From Botrimarina colliarenosi (GTDB lineage: Bacteria; Planctomycetota; Planctomycetia; Pirellulales; Lacipirellulaceae): DNA of 64,000 nt. Below are positions 29,916-39,091 of the stretch, in pieces (position 1 is the first letter of the stretch; each line of letters opens with the position of its first letter). A model generated the notes under the pieces. The model had not been told where the DNA came from, ran no database searches, and was given only the letters and a program-made list of their open reading frames with translations. The position numbers and the translations under genes are program-made. Where the stretch lies: contig NZ_SJPR01000001.1 in NCBI RefSeq assembly GCF_007859955.1, positions 572,388 through 636,387 of the forward strand. The letters are read 5' to 3'.

Positions 29916-31490
29916 TCAGTCCGTCTTGACGAGATCGCGGAAACGCCAGAGCTCGACCAAGCGATACCCGGCATAGCGACCGATCGCGATGAACAAGGCG
30001 ACCGTGATCAGGTGGGTTTCGGGGTAGACCAGGATGATATGGCCGATCGTTTCCCAGCTGAGGACCATGTAGCAGACCGCGCCGACGCCGATGGTGCCGG
30101 CGACGAGCTGCATGGCGAAGCCGACGCCGTCCTCCTCGGTGGTCACATAGAACCTTTCGATGAGGACGGTGACGATCACCAACGGCAGCAGCACCGCGTT
30201 GGCGCTGGGGGTGAGATTGAGATAATCGAGGGCTGAAACACTGAAGACCACGCACAAAATGATCGTTGTCAGAATGATGCTAAGTCGCGGCACCATAAGC
30301 AGCTGCAGTCTTCCGACAAGGACTCGGCCCGCTAGGCCGGCGATGATCACAACGGCCAGGATGAGCAATCCCGACGTCCCGTCGGCGTAGACGAAGCTGA
30401 CGGCGAACAGGGCCGGAGCAAAGGTCCCGAGCGTCGGGATGCCGACGATGTTGCGGAAAAACGCCGTGATCAGGGCTCCGAAGGGAAGTAGCAGCAGAAG
30501 AGCCAGCACCTCGTGCATTTCGACTGGCAGTCGCGTCAGGTCGAATACTTGCGAAGGGTGGTTCTCGGTGCGGTCGAGCACCGAGTCGGGTGGCCCGAGG
30601 CGGACAATCGAGTACTTCGACACGATTTCCTCTGCGATCGCACTCTTGGGGGTGCGGACAATCTCCTCGCCATCGCGGCGAGCCGCGACGAACTCGTTAG
30701 GCAGCCGCCGGGCGTGGCCGTAGACCGGATCGAAGGGGAGCCAGCGGGCGTCCCGAAAGACTTCGACCCAAGTGTGGGGCTGCAACTGCTCCTGCTGCCG
30801 GAGCTCAAAACCGGTCACCAAGCGGGCGGGGAACTTCGCGGCCCGGCAGAGAGTCACCATCAATCGGGCCCGCCCCAGCGGGGTCGCCGAGCCGTCACGG
30901 AGGGCGCCCAGGACGCTGTCGTTGGAATTGTCAGCGGCGTGCTTCAGGTCGCGGGAGCAGTGATCGAAAATCCACTGCAGCTTACCGCCGTCCGACGTCG
31001 TCTCCGATTCGGCTCGACGCAAAAGAGCGAGAACATCGGCGTTCCGCGTTGGGAAAATCGTCCGCTCTTCGCTCAGGTACTTCGCCTCGGTGTCGCCCGA
31101 GAGGTTCTGGAGGGGGGGCTCACCCCAACCGCCGCGGGGTCGCAAACGGGCGACAAACTCGGCCGTCACCCGGTAATTATCCTGCTGACTGGTGCTGACC
31201 ACGAGCTCGCGCGTGCCGCTTGGTCGGAGTCGGACCATCCGCTCCGAGAGCATCGGATTGGTCGAGTTTTCGGTCTCAATTGCGACGTGATCGCTGTCGG
31301 AGGGGAGGGCGAGCCGCACCTCGGTCCGGTCGCCGGTCGCCTTGAACTGCACGTCGTAGGTAAGACGCCACAGGCTGTCTTCCAAGGCGGTGCGATCGGC
31401 AACCCTTCCTGAATGGCGGATCGCCAGCCCAACTCCGCCGATAAGGAGCAGGCCGAAGATAGCGAGTTGGCTCAGCGAGCGACTACTCAC
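29916..31490 (-). CDS. Inactive transglutaminase-like protein fused to seven transmembrane helices
   Basis: One N-terminal membrane helix (about residues 8-25) is followed by a periplasmic beta domain and a transglutaminase-like domain (about 150-260), then about seven helices (325-515). In the transglutaminase core the His (PHTWVEVF, H239) and Asp (LPFDPVYG, D254) positions are kept. The helix that should start with the catalytic Cys reads DGSATPLGRARLMVTL (199 onwards), so the nucleophile is lost. It should bind rather than cleave or cross-link peptides. The architecture matches the known inactive transglutaminase/7TM families (PF14400/PF14402-like), which are found beside ATP-grasp ligases. 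First gene of the ligase operon. Confidence 0.87.
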   Translation of the reverse strand: MSSRSLSQLAIFGLLLIGGVGLAIRHSGRVADRTALEDSLWRLTYDVQFKATGDRTEVRLALPSDSDHVAIETENSTNPMLSERMVRLRPSGTRELVVSTSQQDNYRVTAEFVARLRPRGGWGEPPLQNLSGDTEAKYLSEERTIFPTRNADVLALLRRAESETTSDGGKLQWIFDHCSRDLKHAADNSNDSVLGALRDGSATPLGRARLMVTLCRAAKFPARLVTGFELRQQEQLQPHTWVEVFRDARWLPFDPVYGHARRLPNEFVAARRDGEEIVRTPKSAIAEEIVSKYSIVRLGPPDSVLDRTENHPSQVFDLTRLPVEMHEVLALLLLLPFGALITAFFRNIVGIPTLGTFAPALFAVSFVYADGTSGLLILAVVIIAGLAGRVLVGRLQLLMVPRLSIILTTIILCVVFSVSALDYLNLTPSANAVLLPLVIVTVLIERFYVTTEEDGVGFAMQLVAGTIGVGAVCYMVLSWETIGHIILVYPETHLITVALFIAIGRYAGYRLVELWRFRDLVKTD

Positions 31491-31715
31491 AATAAGTTTC
31501 AGTCAAAAGGGGGAAATCAAGGTGGGGCACGGCGTCGACGAGCGAAGCTTCCGCAATTGCGCGGCATGCGCCTGCGCAAGTGAACCTCTTTGGTGGGGTT
31601 CGCGTAGACTATAGCTCAGAAATAGTCCCCCTGAACTGCCGGCATCTTGCTATTCTTCCGGAGCACCCTCATTCTCCAAGCCCTCCCCACCCGCCAAGTC
31701 GCGCCGCCTACACCG
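31491..31715. other. Divergent promoter region of the ligase/transglutaminase and protease genes
   Basis: 225 bases between the two divergent starts. A short hairpin TTGCGC/GCGCAA lies at 31557-31579 and could be an operator or a stem in either transcript. No unambiguous promoter was found. Confidence 0.4.
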
Positions 31716-32363
31716 ATGTCAACGGATCGGAAACTCCCGGGAAACGCCCCGTGCGTCCTCTTGATCGTTGCCGCCTTGCTGCTGGCCGCCCCCCTGGGTT
31801 CGGTGGCGATAGGGGCTGACGACCCGATTTCAGAGAAGGTGGACGAATCGATTCCACCGGAAGAATCGGCGCCACTGGACTGTCCGGAAGGCGAAGAGAA
31901 GGCAGTCATCGGGGCGACCGCCGACTTCGTTGAGAAGTCGTCCGGCTTCCGCTACACGGCTCGCGTCGACACGGGGGCGACGACCTGCTCGATCCACGCC
32001 TCCAAGGTCCGGGTCGAGGACGCCGAGAAGTCGATGCTCAAGAACGTGGGCAAGAAGGTGTCGTTCGAACTTGAGTCGGACAACGGCAAGAAGAAGCGGG
32101 TCTCGACCACCATCGCCGACACGATCCGGGTCAAGACGTCCGACGCGAAGGAGCGTCGCTACAAAGTCTGGCTGACTCTCCTGCATGGCGGGGTCGAACG
32201 CCGGGTGCACGTGACGCTCAACGACCGCTCGCATATGGAGTTCCCGCTGCTGATCGGTCGGAATTTCTTGTGCGGAAAGTTTGTGGTCGATGTCGCCGAA
32301 GAGCACAGCGACGGGGCGATCGCGGCCAGCGCCGAGGCGAAGTCGGCCGGCGACGGGGGCTGA
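31716..32363 (+). CDS. Secreted retropepsin-like aspartyl protease (RimB/ATP-dependent zinc protease family, PF05618-like)
   Basis: A signal peptide (residues 1-34, hydrophobic core VLLIVAALLLAAP) precedes a single retropepsin-like domain with the active motif RVDTGATTCSIHA (Asp85) and the later LLIGRNFL strand. This pair of motifs is typical of the PF05618 family, once called ATP-dependent zinc protease, whose members resemble half of a pepsin and act as dimers. The ATG at 31716 is chosen over 31647 because it begins a clean signal peptide. It is divergent from the inactive transglutaminase and RimK-like ligase. The export signal and the periplasmic transglutaminase domain suggest action outside the cytoplasm. 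Its C-terminal tail is Ala/Gly-rich. Confidence 0.85.
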   Translation: MSTDRKLPGNAPCVLLIVAALLLAAPLGSVAIGADDPISEKVDESIPPEESAPLDCPEGEEKAVIGATADFVEKSSGFRYTARVDTGATTCSIHASKVRVEDAEKSMLKNVGKKVSFELESDNGKKKRVSTTIADTIRVKTSDAKERRYKVWLTLLHGGVERRVHVTLNDRSHMEFPLLIGRNFLCGKFVVDVAEEHSDGAIAASAEAKSAGDGG

Positions 32364-32436
32364 AAGACAGGCCCGGGTTTGACTTGCGAGTGGGGGCGGT
32401 GGCGGGTTAATCTCCTACCGCTAGCGTGGCGTACTG

Positions 32437-34248
<1,812 letters not shown>

Positions 34249-34255
34249 CTTGCTG

Positions 34256-34310
34256 AGCTTGGGTAACCCCCCCGCTCCCTTCAAGGAGGGTTAGGGGGTT
34301 GCCCCGAGCT
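34256..34310. repeat. Imperfect inverted repeat after the symporter gene
   Basis: AGCTTGGGTAACCCCCC pairs with several mismatches to AGGGGGTTGCCCCGAGCT, around an inner GC-rich stem. It lies just after the symporter stop and could act as a terminator, but has no clear T-run. Confidence 0.5.
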
Positions 34311-34354
34311 GTTCATGCGTAGCTCATTGCCACGGATTTGATCACGGCCGGTTA

Positions 34355-34500
34355 CAGCCGCTCCGCTCCGGGGTGGCGAGCTGGCATTATTCACGGAGCG
34401 GCTGCGTCCGATTTTGTGAGCGGCATGGCGCTAGCCGCCGGTGAATTACCGAGAGGGCAACCGGCGGCTAGCGCCATGCCGCTCACAAAGCCGGCTCGCC
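34355..34500. repeat. Nested palindromic repeat between convergent genes (CTAGCCGCCGG type)
   Basis: A perfect 30-bp inverted repeat (34413-34442 and 34460-34489) with a 17-base loop. Smaller nested pairs (CAGCCGCTCCG at 34355-34365 with CGGAGCGGCTG at 34394-34404, and GGCGAGCTGG with CCGGCTCGCC at the ends) occur around it. It sits directly against the stop of the next minus-strand gene. A shorter relative occurs at 63572-63616. Confidence 0.8.
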
Positions 34501-35871
34501 CTACGCCCCAAACTGCCGGAGCACGATGTCGAACACATCGACATCGGCGGTTGGCTGCTCGATGAAGGTCGCTTTACGGCTCGACAGCAGCACCCCGCGT
34601 TGGGCGTCGGTGCGTGCTGGCGCGCCGTGGGATCCCTTCACTAGGGACGGGTCGAGCGGCACGCCGCCGCCGTCGTGCTGCTTCATCGCGGCCATGTCCC
34701 AGAACTGCTCGCACGGGTCGTAGCCCGGCTTGTTGTGGATGTCGACTTGCCGCGCGAACCGCGGCGCCAGGGCCTCGTCGTTCCACCAGTAGTACGCCTG
34801 CCAGCTGTCAGGCTCACTGATCAGGACGAGATCGCCCGACCGCTCGTGGCCGAGGCCTTGGCGGGACTGCTCGTCGGCGTCCCATATGTCGGCGACGCCA
34901 GCGAGCTTCCCGAGTACAGCGGCCGCCTGGGCGATCGTGGCGGCGTCGTGTTCACGGACGAAAACGTGGCCCACTTGATGGTCAACGAGGGTCCAAGCCC
35001 GGCTCGCCGCGAAGTCGATCCGCTCTCGGCCGTCGTCGTCGAGCCGCACGGTGAGCAGTCCCGCGTCGCGCAGCGCCCGATTGGGGAAACTGGCGAGCGT
35101 TACCTCGGTGATCGCATACTCCGACGCCACCAACCACAGCGGCTCTTCTCCCAGCAGCGGGGCGGCGCCGTTGACGAGGCGGCCGATCTCCTCGTCGAGT
35201 TCGCCGAGCGCCGCGATCGCTGGCGGCGAGTCGGGCCCGAACTTCTGGGCGGCGTAGTCGAGGTGTGGCAAGTAGAGGTAGGCGAAGTTCGGCCGCTCGG
35301 TCCTGAGTAGTTCGAGATACGACGAGACAATCCAGCGGCTGCTCTCGATACTCGCCAAGGGCCCCCAGAAGTGTTTTAGTGGGAAGTGGCCCAGGGCGTC
35401 TCGCAACTCGCCGTAGTGCATCTCTGGAACGGTATAGCACCAGAGCGACTCGCTACCGTCGGGGTTGTGGATCGGGGCAAACGTGCAAACGAAGTCGGCG
35501 CCGCAGCCCTTCGCCAGCAGGGGGAACCAGACCGCCGAGGTGAGCGACGCGTCGTGCTGCTTGAGCCGTTCCCAGATCCGCGGCCGCTCGACAACATCGT
35601 TCCAGGCGGTCCACATCTCGACGCCGTCGTACTTCGGCCCGCGGCCGGGCGTGAGGCCGTCGCGCCAGTAGAAACCGTTGGCGATCACGCCATGCTCGGC
35701 CGGCGGCGTACCGGTCGTCATGTTCATCTGCACGGGGCAGGTGACCGCCGGAACACTGGGGACCAGCGTCGCCCGATCCCCTGCCGAGGTCAGCCGCTGC
35801 AGACGCGGCATGTGGGTGAGGTCGCGCTCGCGGAGCCCGGGGATCGAGAGCAGGAAAACGTGATCAGACAT
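34501..35871 (-). CDS. Alkaline phosphatase-superfamily phosphodiesterase (nucleotide pyrophosphatase-like; EboF-like)
   Basis: The N-terminus ([15 protein letters not shown]) and [17 protein letters not shown] with its candidate catalytic Thr, followed by [16 protein letters not shown], fit type I phosphodiesterase/nucleotide pyrophosphatases. [17 protein letters not shown] supplies later metal ligands (D and H), and [15 protein letters not shown] with KGSHGAP lies near the C-terminus. No signal peptide is seen. It is the last of a minus-strand group with a UbiA prenyltransferase and TIM-barrel proteins, the set expected for eboF. The Ebo link is inference; the phosphodiesterase superfamily is well supported. 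Confidence 0.8.
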   Translation of the reverse strand: MSDHVFLLSIPGLRERDLTHMPRLQRLTSAGDRATLVPSVPAVTCPVQMNMTTGTPPAEHGVIANGFYWRDGLTPGRGPKYDGVEMWTAWNDVVERPRIWERLKQHDASLTSAVWFPLLAKGCGADFVCTFAPIHNPDGSESLWCYTVPEMHYGELRDALGHFPLKHFWGPLASIESSRWIVSSYLELLRTERPNFAYLYLPHLDYAAQKFGPDSPPAIAALGELDEEIGRLVNGAAPLLGEEPLWLVASEYAITEVTLASFPNRALRDAGLLTVRLDDDGRERIDFAASRAWTLVDHQVGHVFVREHDAATIAQAAAVLGKLAGVADIWDADEQSRQGLGHERSGDLVLISEPDSWQAYYWWNDEALAPRFARQVDIHNKPGYDPCEQFWDMAAMKQHDGGGVPLDPSLVKGSHGAPARTDAQRGVLLSSRKATFIEQPTADVDVFDIVLRQFGA

Positions 35872-35894
35872 GCGTATTATAGAATCTGAGAACT

Positions 35895-36018
35895 ACAAAG
35901 GAACGATGGAACAAAGGAAGCGGGGAGGGTTCGTCCGATAGGCCGGGAGGGTTTGGTTGCCGACTCTTTCTATCGGTCTCCCAGACAATCCGCTTGCTTT
36001 GCTCCATCGTTCCTTTGT
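35895..36018. repeat. Long inverted repeat between the phosphodiesterase and TIM-barrel genes
   Basis: Arms 35895-35916 (ACAAAGGAACGATGGAACAAAG) and 35997-36018 pair at 21 of 22 positions. Inner complementary pieces CCGATAG/CTATCGG and AAGCGG/CCGCTT suggest the whole ~124 bases fold as one hairpin. It differs in sequence from the other palindromes in this window. Confidence 0.75.
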
Positions 36019-36021
36019 GTT

Positions 36022-36864
36022 TCATCTTAAGGAAGTAAGAAACTCATAGGCAGCGCGCGCCGCCTGCGGTGCGGCGTGGCTGTGGCGGCTGAGCTCGACG
36101 CAGGCCGGGCCGGAGTAGCCGATTCGTTGCAAGGCGTCGAGCACCGGTGTGAAATCGATTTCTCCCTCGCCGAACATCAGGTGCTCGTGGACGCCTGCGC
36201 GCATGTCCTCCAAGTGGACGTTCGCCAGGTCGGCGGCGTGACGCTCGATCGCCTCGACAATGGTGGTCTCGCCGTTGCAGTGGACGTGGCCGATGTCGAT
36301 GGTAAGCCGCAGCGCTTCGACCGCGGCGCCGCTGGCGGTGAGGCGTTCTTTCAGTTCGCGGTAATCGGCGAGCGTCGCGACAAACATGCCCGGCTCGGGC
36401 TCGAGGGCGATCGGCATCGCGTTGCGGTGAGCGTAGTCGAGCACCGGCGTCAGCCCCTCGACGAGCCGCTGCCAAGCTTCGCTCGCCGGGGCGTTGTCAT
36501 GCACCACGCCCGACCAGAGCGACACGCAAGTGGCCCCAAGCTCCCGGGCCAAGTCGATGGCTTGCTCGTAGAAAGCGACCCGCACCGCCCGGCGGTCGGC
36601 TTCGGCGGTGACGAGCGTTGGTTCGTGCTTGGTCCACGGGTCAAGGACGTAGCGGCCGCCTGTCTCGACGACCAGCGTCAGGCCGAGCTTCTTGGCGAGC
36701 CGCCGCAGCTTGCCGGCTTGGTCGCCCAGCCGCGCGTCGCGGGGGTTGAGGACGCCGTGGTCGATCGTGAGGGCGACGGCCCGAAAGCCAATCGAAGCAA
36801 GCACCTCCATCGCGTCCTCGGGCGCGTGGTGGGCGAAGCCGTTGGTGTTGTAGCCGAGAAGCAA
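36022..36864 (-). CDS. TIM-barrel sugar phosphate isomerase/epimerase-like protein
   Basis: A 280-aa xylose-isomerase-like TIM barrel. Indicative stretches are ALTIDHGVLNPRD, VVETGGRYVLDP, CVSLWSGVVHD, IALEPEPGMFVATLADY, LTIDIGHVHC and VHLEDMRAGVHEHLMFGEGEIDF, with acidic and His ligands at strand ends. The start is TTG (36864); no clear ribosome site precedes it. It lies between the phosphodiesterase and the UbiA gene on the same strand. The family is broad, so the substrate is unknown; an EboE-like role is possible but not shown. Confidence 0.78.
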   Translation of the reverse strand: MLLGYNTNGFAHHAPEDAMEVLASIGFRAVALTIDHGVLNPRDARLGDQAGKLRRLAKKLGLTLVVETGGRYVLDPWTKHEPTLVTAEADRRAVRVAFYEQAIDLARELGATCVSLWSGVVHDNAPASEAWQRLVEGLTPVLDYAHRNAMPIALEPEPGMFVATLADYRELKERLTASGAAVEALRLTIDIGHVHCNGETTIVEAIERHAADLANVHLEDMRAGVHEHLMFGEGEIDFTPVLDALQRIGYSGPACVELSRHSHAAPQAARAAYEFLTSLR

Positions 36865-36956
36865 GATAAGGGACGGGGGGCTAGGGACGGGGGACGAGGC
36901 GGGGCAGCGAGCCGGAGGGCGTCAGCCCCCGGAGTGAATCACCGAGCAAGTCCGCA

Positions 36957-37880
36957 TCAGGTCTGCGGGATCCACCGCGCCAACAACATCGTAACGGGCA
37001 GCAGCGCCAGAATCGCCAGCCCCGCCATCGGCCCGGCATAGAACGTGGCAAGCGTGGCGTCGATCACGACGAGCCCCTGGATCGCGATCCCCACCCCGCG
37101 GCCGATTTTTTTAGGGGTGGGCTGGAGGACGCCGGCGACCATGCCGCGGGTGGCGATCAGGGCGACGACGGCCCACGTAAGATTCCACTTCTCTGTCCCG
37201 ATAAACCGGGGGAGTGGCAAAATGTCGAACTGCGGAAGGCAGCCAAGGAAGAATACACCCATGAGGGTTACGAGCAGCGAAAAGACAAGCCCGCTTCGTT
37301 TCCCCCCAATGACTTCACGACGGGCATAGAGAGTCAATCCGCAGACATAGAAAAAAATTCCTACGCCTAGGGAATCAGCTTGGGGGATTCTTAGGTCAGC
37401 CGATACTGCCGCGACCCCTAGGCTTACGTTCAGAACACGGCATAGAGCCATCAGTATCGGCCCGAATACCGTCCGCTTGAATTGGCTATTGTATGCGACG
37501 ATCGCTACGAGTAGCAGAAGCACTCGATCCACGGCCTCGTAGGAGGCATCGAAGCACCCCGCGGTTATTCCGAAAGCCATTCCGGTGAGCAGTAATGATT
37601 GCGCAACCCGCTTGGCGACTTGGTAGGAAATCAGCCCTGCGGCGATTGGGCGGCCGCGATTGTCGAGAGCATCTTGCTCGGCGTCTCGAACATCGTTTAA
37701 AGCCATGCCGCCGTGATAGAGGCAAAGCGAACAGACCGTCATCAACGCCAACGGCAATGTCGGTTCAAGGGAACCACTTGCCACCGCGTAGCCCATCCAC
37801 ACGTCCGCCATCGCGGTCGGACCGTTCGACAGCCGCAGCAGCTTGGCGTAGGCGGCGATTCTTTGGACCACGGATGACAC
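36957..37880 (-). CDS. UbiA-family prenyltransferase (EboC-like)
   Basis: About 300 residues with eight or nine membrane helices. The divalent-metal motif NDVRDAEQD followed by NRGRPIAAG matches the NDxxDxxxD prenyl-diphosphate site of UbiA enzymes. It transfers a prenyl chain to an acceptor at the membrane. GTG at 37880 is chosen (GTG at 37871 is also possible). A longer frame to 37976 would take its first residues from the palindromic repeat at 37918-38008 and is rejected. With the neighbouring phosphodiesterase and TIM-barrel genes this resembles part of an ebo cluster; eboA, eboB and eboD are not in the window. Confidence 0.75.
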   Translation of the reverse strand: MSSVVQRIAAYAKLLRLSNGPTAMADVWMGYAVASGSLEPTLPLALMTVCSLCLYHGGMALNDVRDAEQDALDNRGRPIAAGLISYQVAKRVAQSLLLTGMAFGITAGCFDASYEAVDRVLLLLVAIVAYNSQFKRTVFGPILMALCRVLNVSLGVAAVSADLRIPQADSLGVGIFFYVCGLTLYARREVIGGKRSGLVFSLLVTLMGVFFLGCLPQFDILPLPRFIGTEKWNLTWAVVALIATRGMVAGVLQPTPKKIGRGVGIAIQGLVVIDATLATFYAGPMAGLAILALLPVTMLLARWIPQT

Positions 37881-37917
37881 GGATGGACGGATGGAAGTGA
37901 CGATTGTGCGATGCTTG

Positions 37918-38008
37918 ATTGTGGGAGGGGTCTCCCGACGCCGATTACGCGCACCACGCCGTTTCGGAATGGACACCGCAATCGGGGTCGGGAGACCCCT
38001 CCCACAAT
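37918..38008. repeat. Palindromic repeat, family GTGGGAGGGGTCTCC (copy 1)
   Basis: A perfect 22-bp inverted repeat (37918-37939 and 37987-38008) with a 47-base centre that contains a further CGATT/AATCG pairing. It is closely similar, including the central bases, to the repeat at 56808-56884, so it is a dispersed element rather than a one-off terminator. Confidence 0.85.
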
Positions 38009-38067
38009 GTTATCCCCCCACAACCTTATCTCATCCCGCCGACACGCCGTCAGCATGGCGGTGTCAC

Positions 38068-38946
38068 TCATTCCTCATCCGTAAAATCCGTGGTTCTCCG
38101 CTTCGCGTCGTGCACCAGCGGCGCTAGGTAGGCGAACGCCTCGGCGGCGGCCGCGTCGGGGGCGTCGCCGTAAGGATAGAGCTCGACCGTTAACCAGCCG
38201 TCGTAACCCGTTGCGGCAATCGCCTTGATCGTCGCCTTAAAATCGATGGCGCCGTGGCCCGGGATCAGATGCTTGTGGACGCGCGTCGCCGCGATGTCTT
38301 CCAGGTGGTAGTGCACGGTGTGCGGCGCCATCTTCGCCACCCAATCCTGCGGGTCCTCGCCAACACAGTAGGCGTGGCCGACATCGAAATTCAGCCCCAC
38401 GCGCGGCGAGTCCAGCGAGTCAACGAACTCGAGGTACTGGTCGAACTTCTCGATCAAGAGCTCGGGCTCGGGCTCGATCAAGAGGCCGACGCCGATCGCC
38501 TCGGCCATCTCGACACAAGGCAACAATTCTTCGCGGAAGATCCGCAGGGCCTCGGTCCGGGATTGCCCCTCAAAGGCCGGGCCGCCCGGCTCGGTCGTGA
38601 TATGCGGCGCGCCGAGGTCCTTCGCCAGCTGCAGCGAGCGCTTGGTGTGTTCACGGCGGATCGCCCGGTAGTGGACGTCGGGGTCGGTCCAGCTGGGGTG
38701 CCAGTAGGGCTGCCGGGGGTCGGCGACGGCGTTCATCATGAACGCGTTGATGTTCGAGATCGTCAGGCGGTTCTCTTCGAGCGATCGCCGGATCGCCTCC
38801 TTCTGCGGCTCGAGCAGCCCCGCGGGCCAGGCGTGCGGCACGTCGGCCAGCAGTTCGACGCCGGCGTAGCCGGCCGCCGCGATCCGGCGCAGCGCCTCGT
38901 CGATCGGGTGCGAGAGGTAGGCGTTGGCGCTGAAGGCGAGTTTCAC
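38068..38946 (-). CDS. Sugar phosphate isomerase/epimerase (TIM barrel)
   Basis: A xylose-isomerase-like TIM barrel of about 292 aa. It begins VKLAFSANAYLSHP and shows ELLADVPHAWP, FMMNAVADPRQPYWHPSW, GLLIEPEPELLIEKFDQY, GLNFDVGHAYCVGED, YHLEDIAATRVHKHLIPGHGAIDF and WLTVELYPYGD. The metal-binding Glu, Asp and His positions at strand ends are present. GTG at 38946 is used. The longer frame to 39072 takes its N-terminus from an inverted repeat and is not believed. It is upstream of and co-directional with the UbiA and phosphodiesterase genes, but separated from UbiA by a palindrome. Confidence 0.85.
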   Translation of the reverse strand: MKLAFSANAYLSHPIDEALRRIAAAGYAGVELLADVPHAWPAGLLEPQKEAIRRSLEENRLTISNINAFMMNAVADPRQPYWHPSWTDPDVHYRAIRREHTKRSLQLAKDLGAPHITTEPGGPAFEGQSRTEALRIFREELLPCVEMAEAIGVGLLIEPEPELLIEKFDQYLEFVDSLDSPRVGLNFDVGHAYCVGEDPQDWVAKMAPHTVHYHLEDIAATRVHKHLIPGHGAIDFKATIKAIAATGYDGWLTVELYPYGDAPDAAAAEAFAYLAPLVHDAKRRTTDFTDEE

Positions 38947-38997
38947 AGGCGGGACCTTGCAGTTGGGTCGGAACCATCGATTGTCGCCCACCGACAC

Positions 38998-39091
38998 CCC
39001 GTAGGGAACGCCCTCCGTGGCGTTCCTGGCGCCAACGAACAGGTCCGCCATCCAGGTGTTCCGGAACGCCACGGAGGGCGTTCCCTACGGG
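38998..39091. repeat. Palindromic repeat overlapping the methyltransferase stop codon (CCGTAGGGAACGCCCTCCG family)
   Basis: A perfect 29-bp inverted repeat (38998-39026 and 39063-39091) with a 36-base centre. The right arm contains CTA at 39085-39087, which is the TAG stop of the minus-strand methyltransferase. The element lies just upstream of the next minus-strand gene's real start. Its sequence is unlike the GTGGGAGGGG and CTAGCCGC families. Confidence 0.85.

Noticed and set aside
37881-37976. Longer N-terminus of the UbiA protein
   Set aside because: The added residues are encoded by the palindromic repeat and are Arg-rich without family similarity.
34256-39091. CRISPR array
   Set aside because: The repeats are different single palindromes, without uniform direct repeats and spacers or cas genes.
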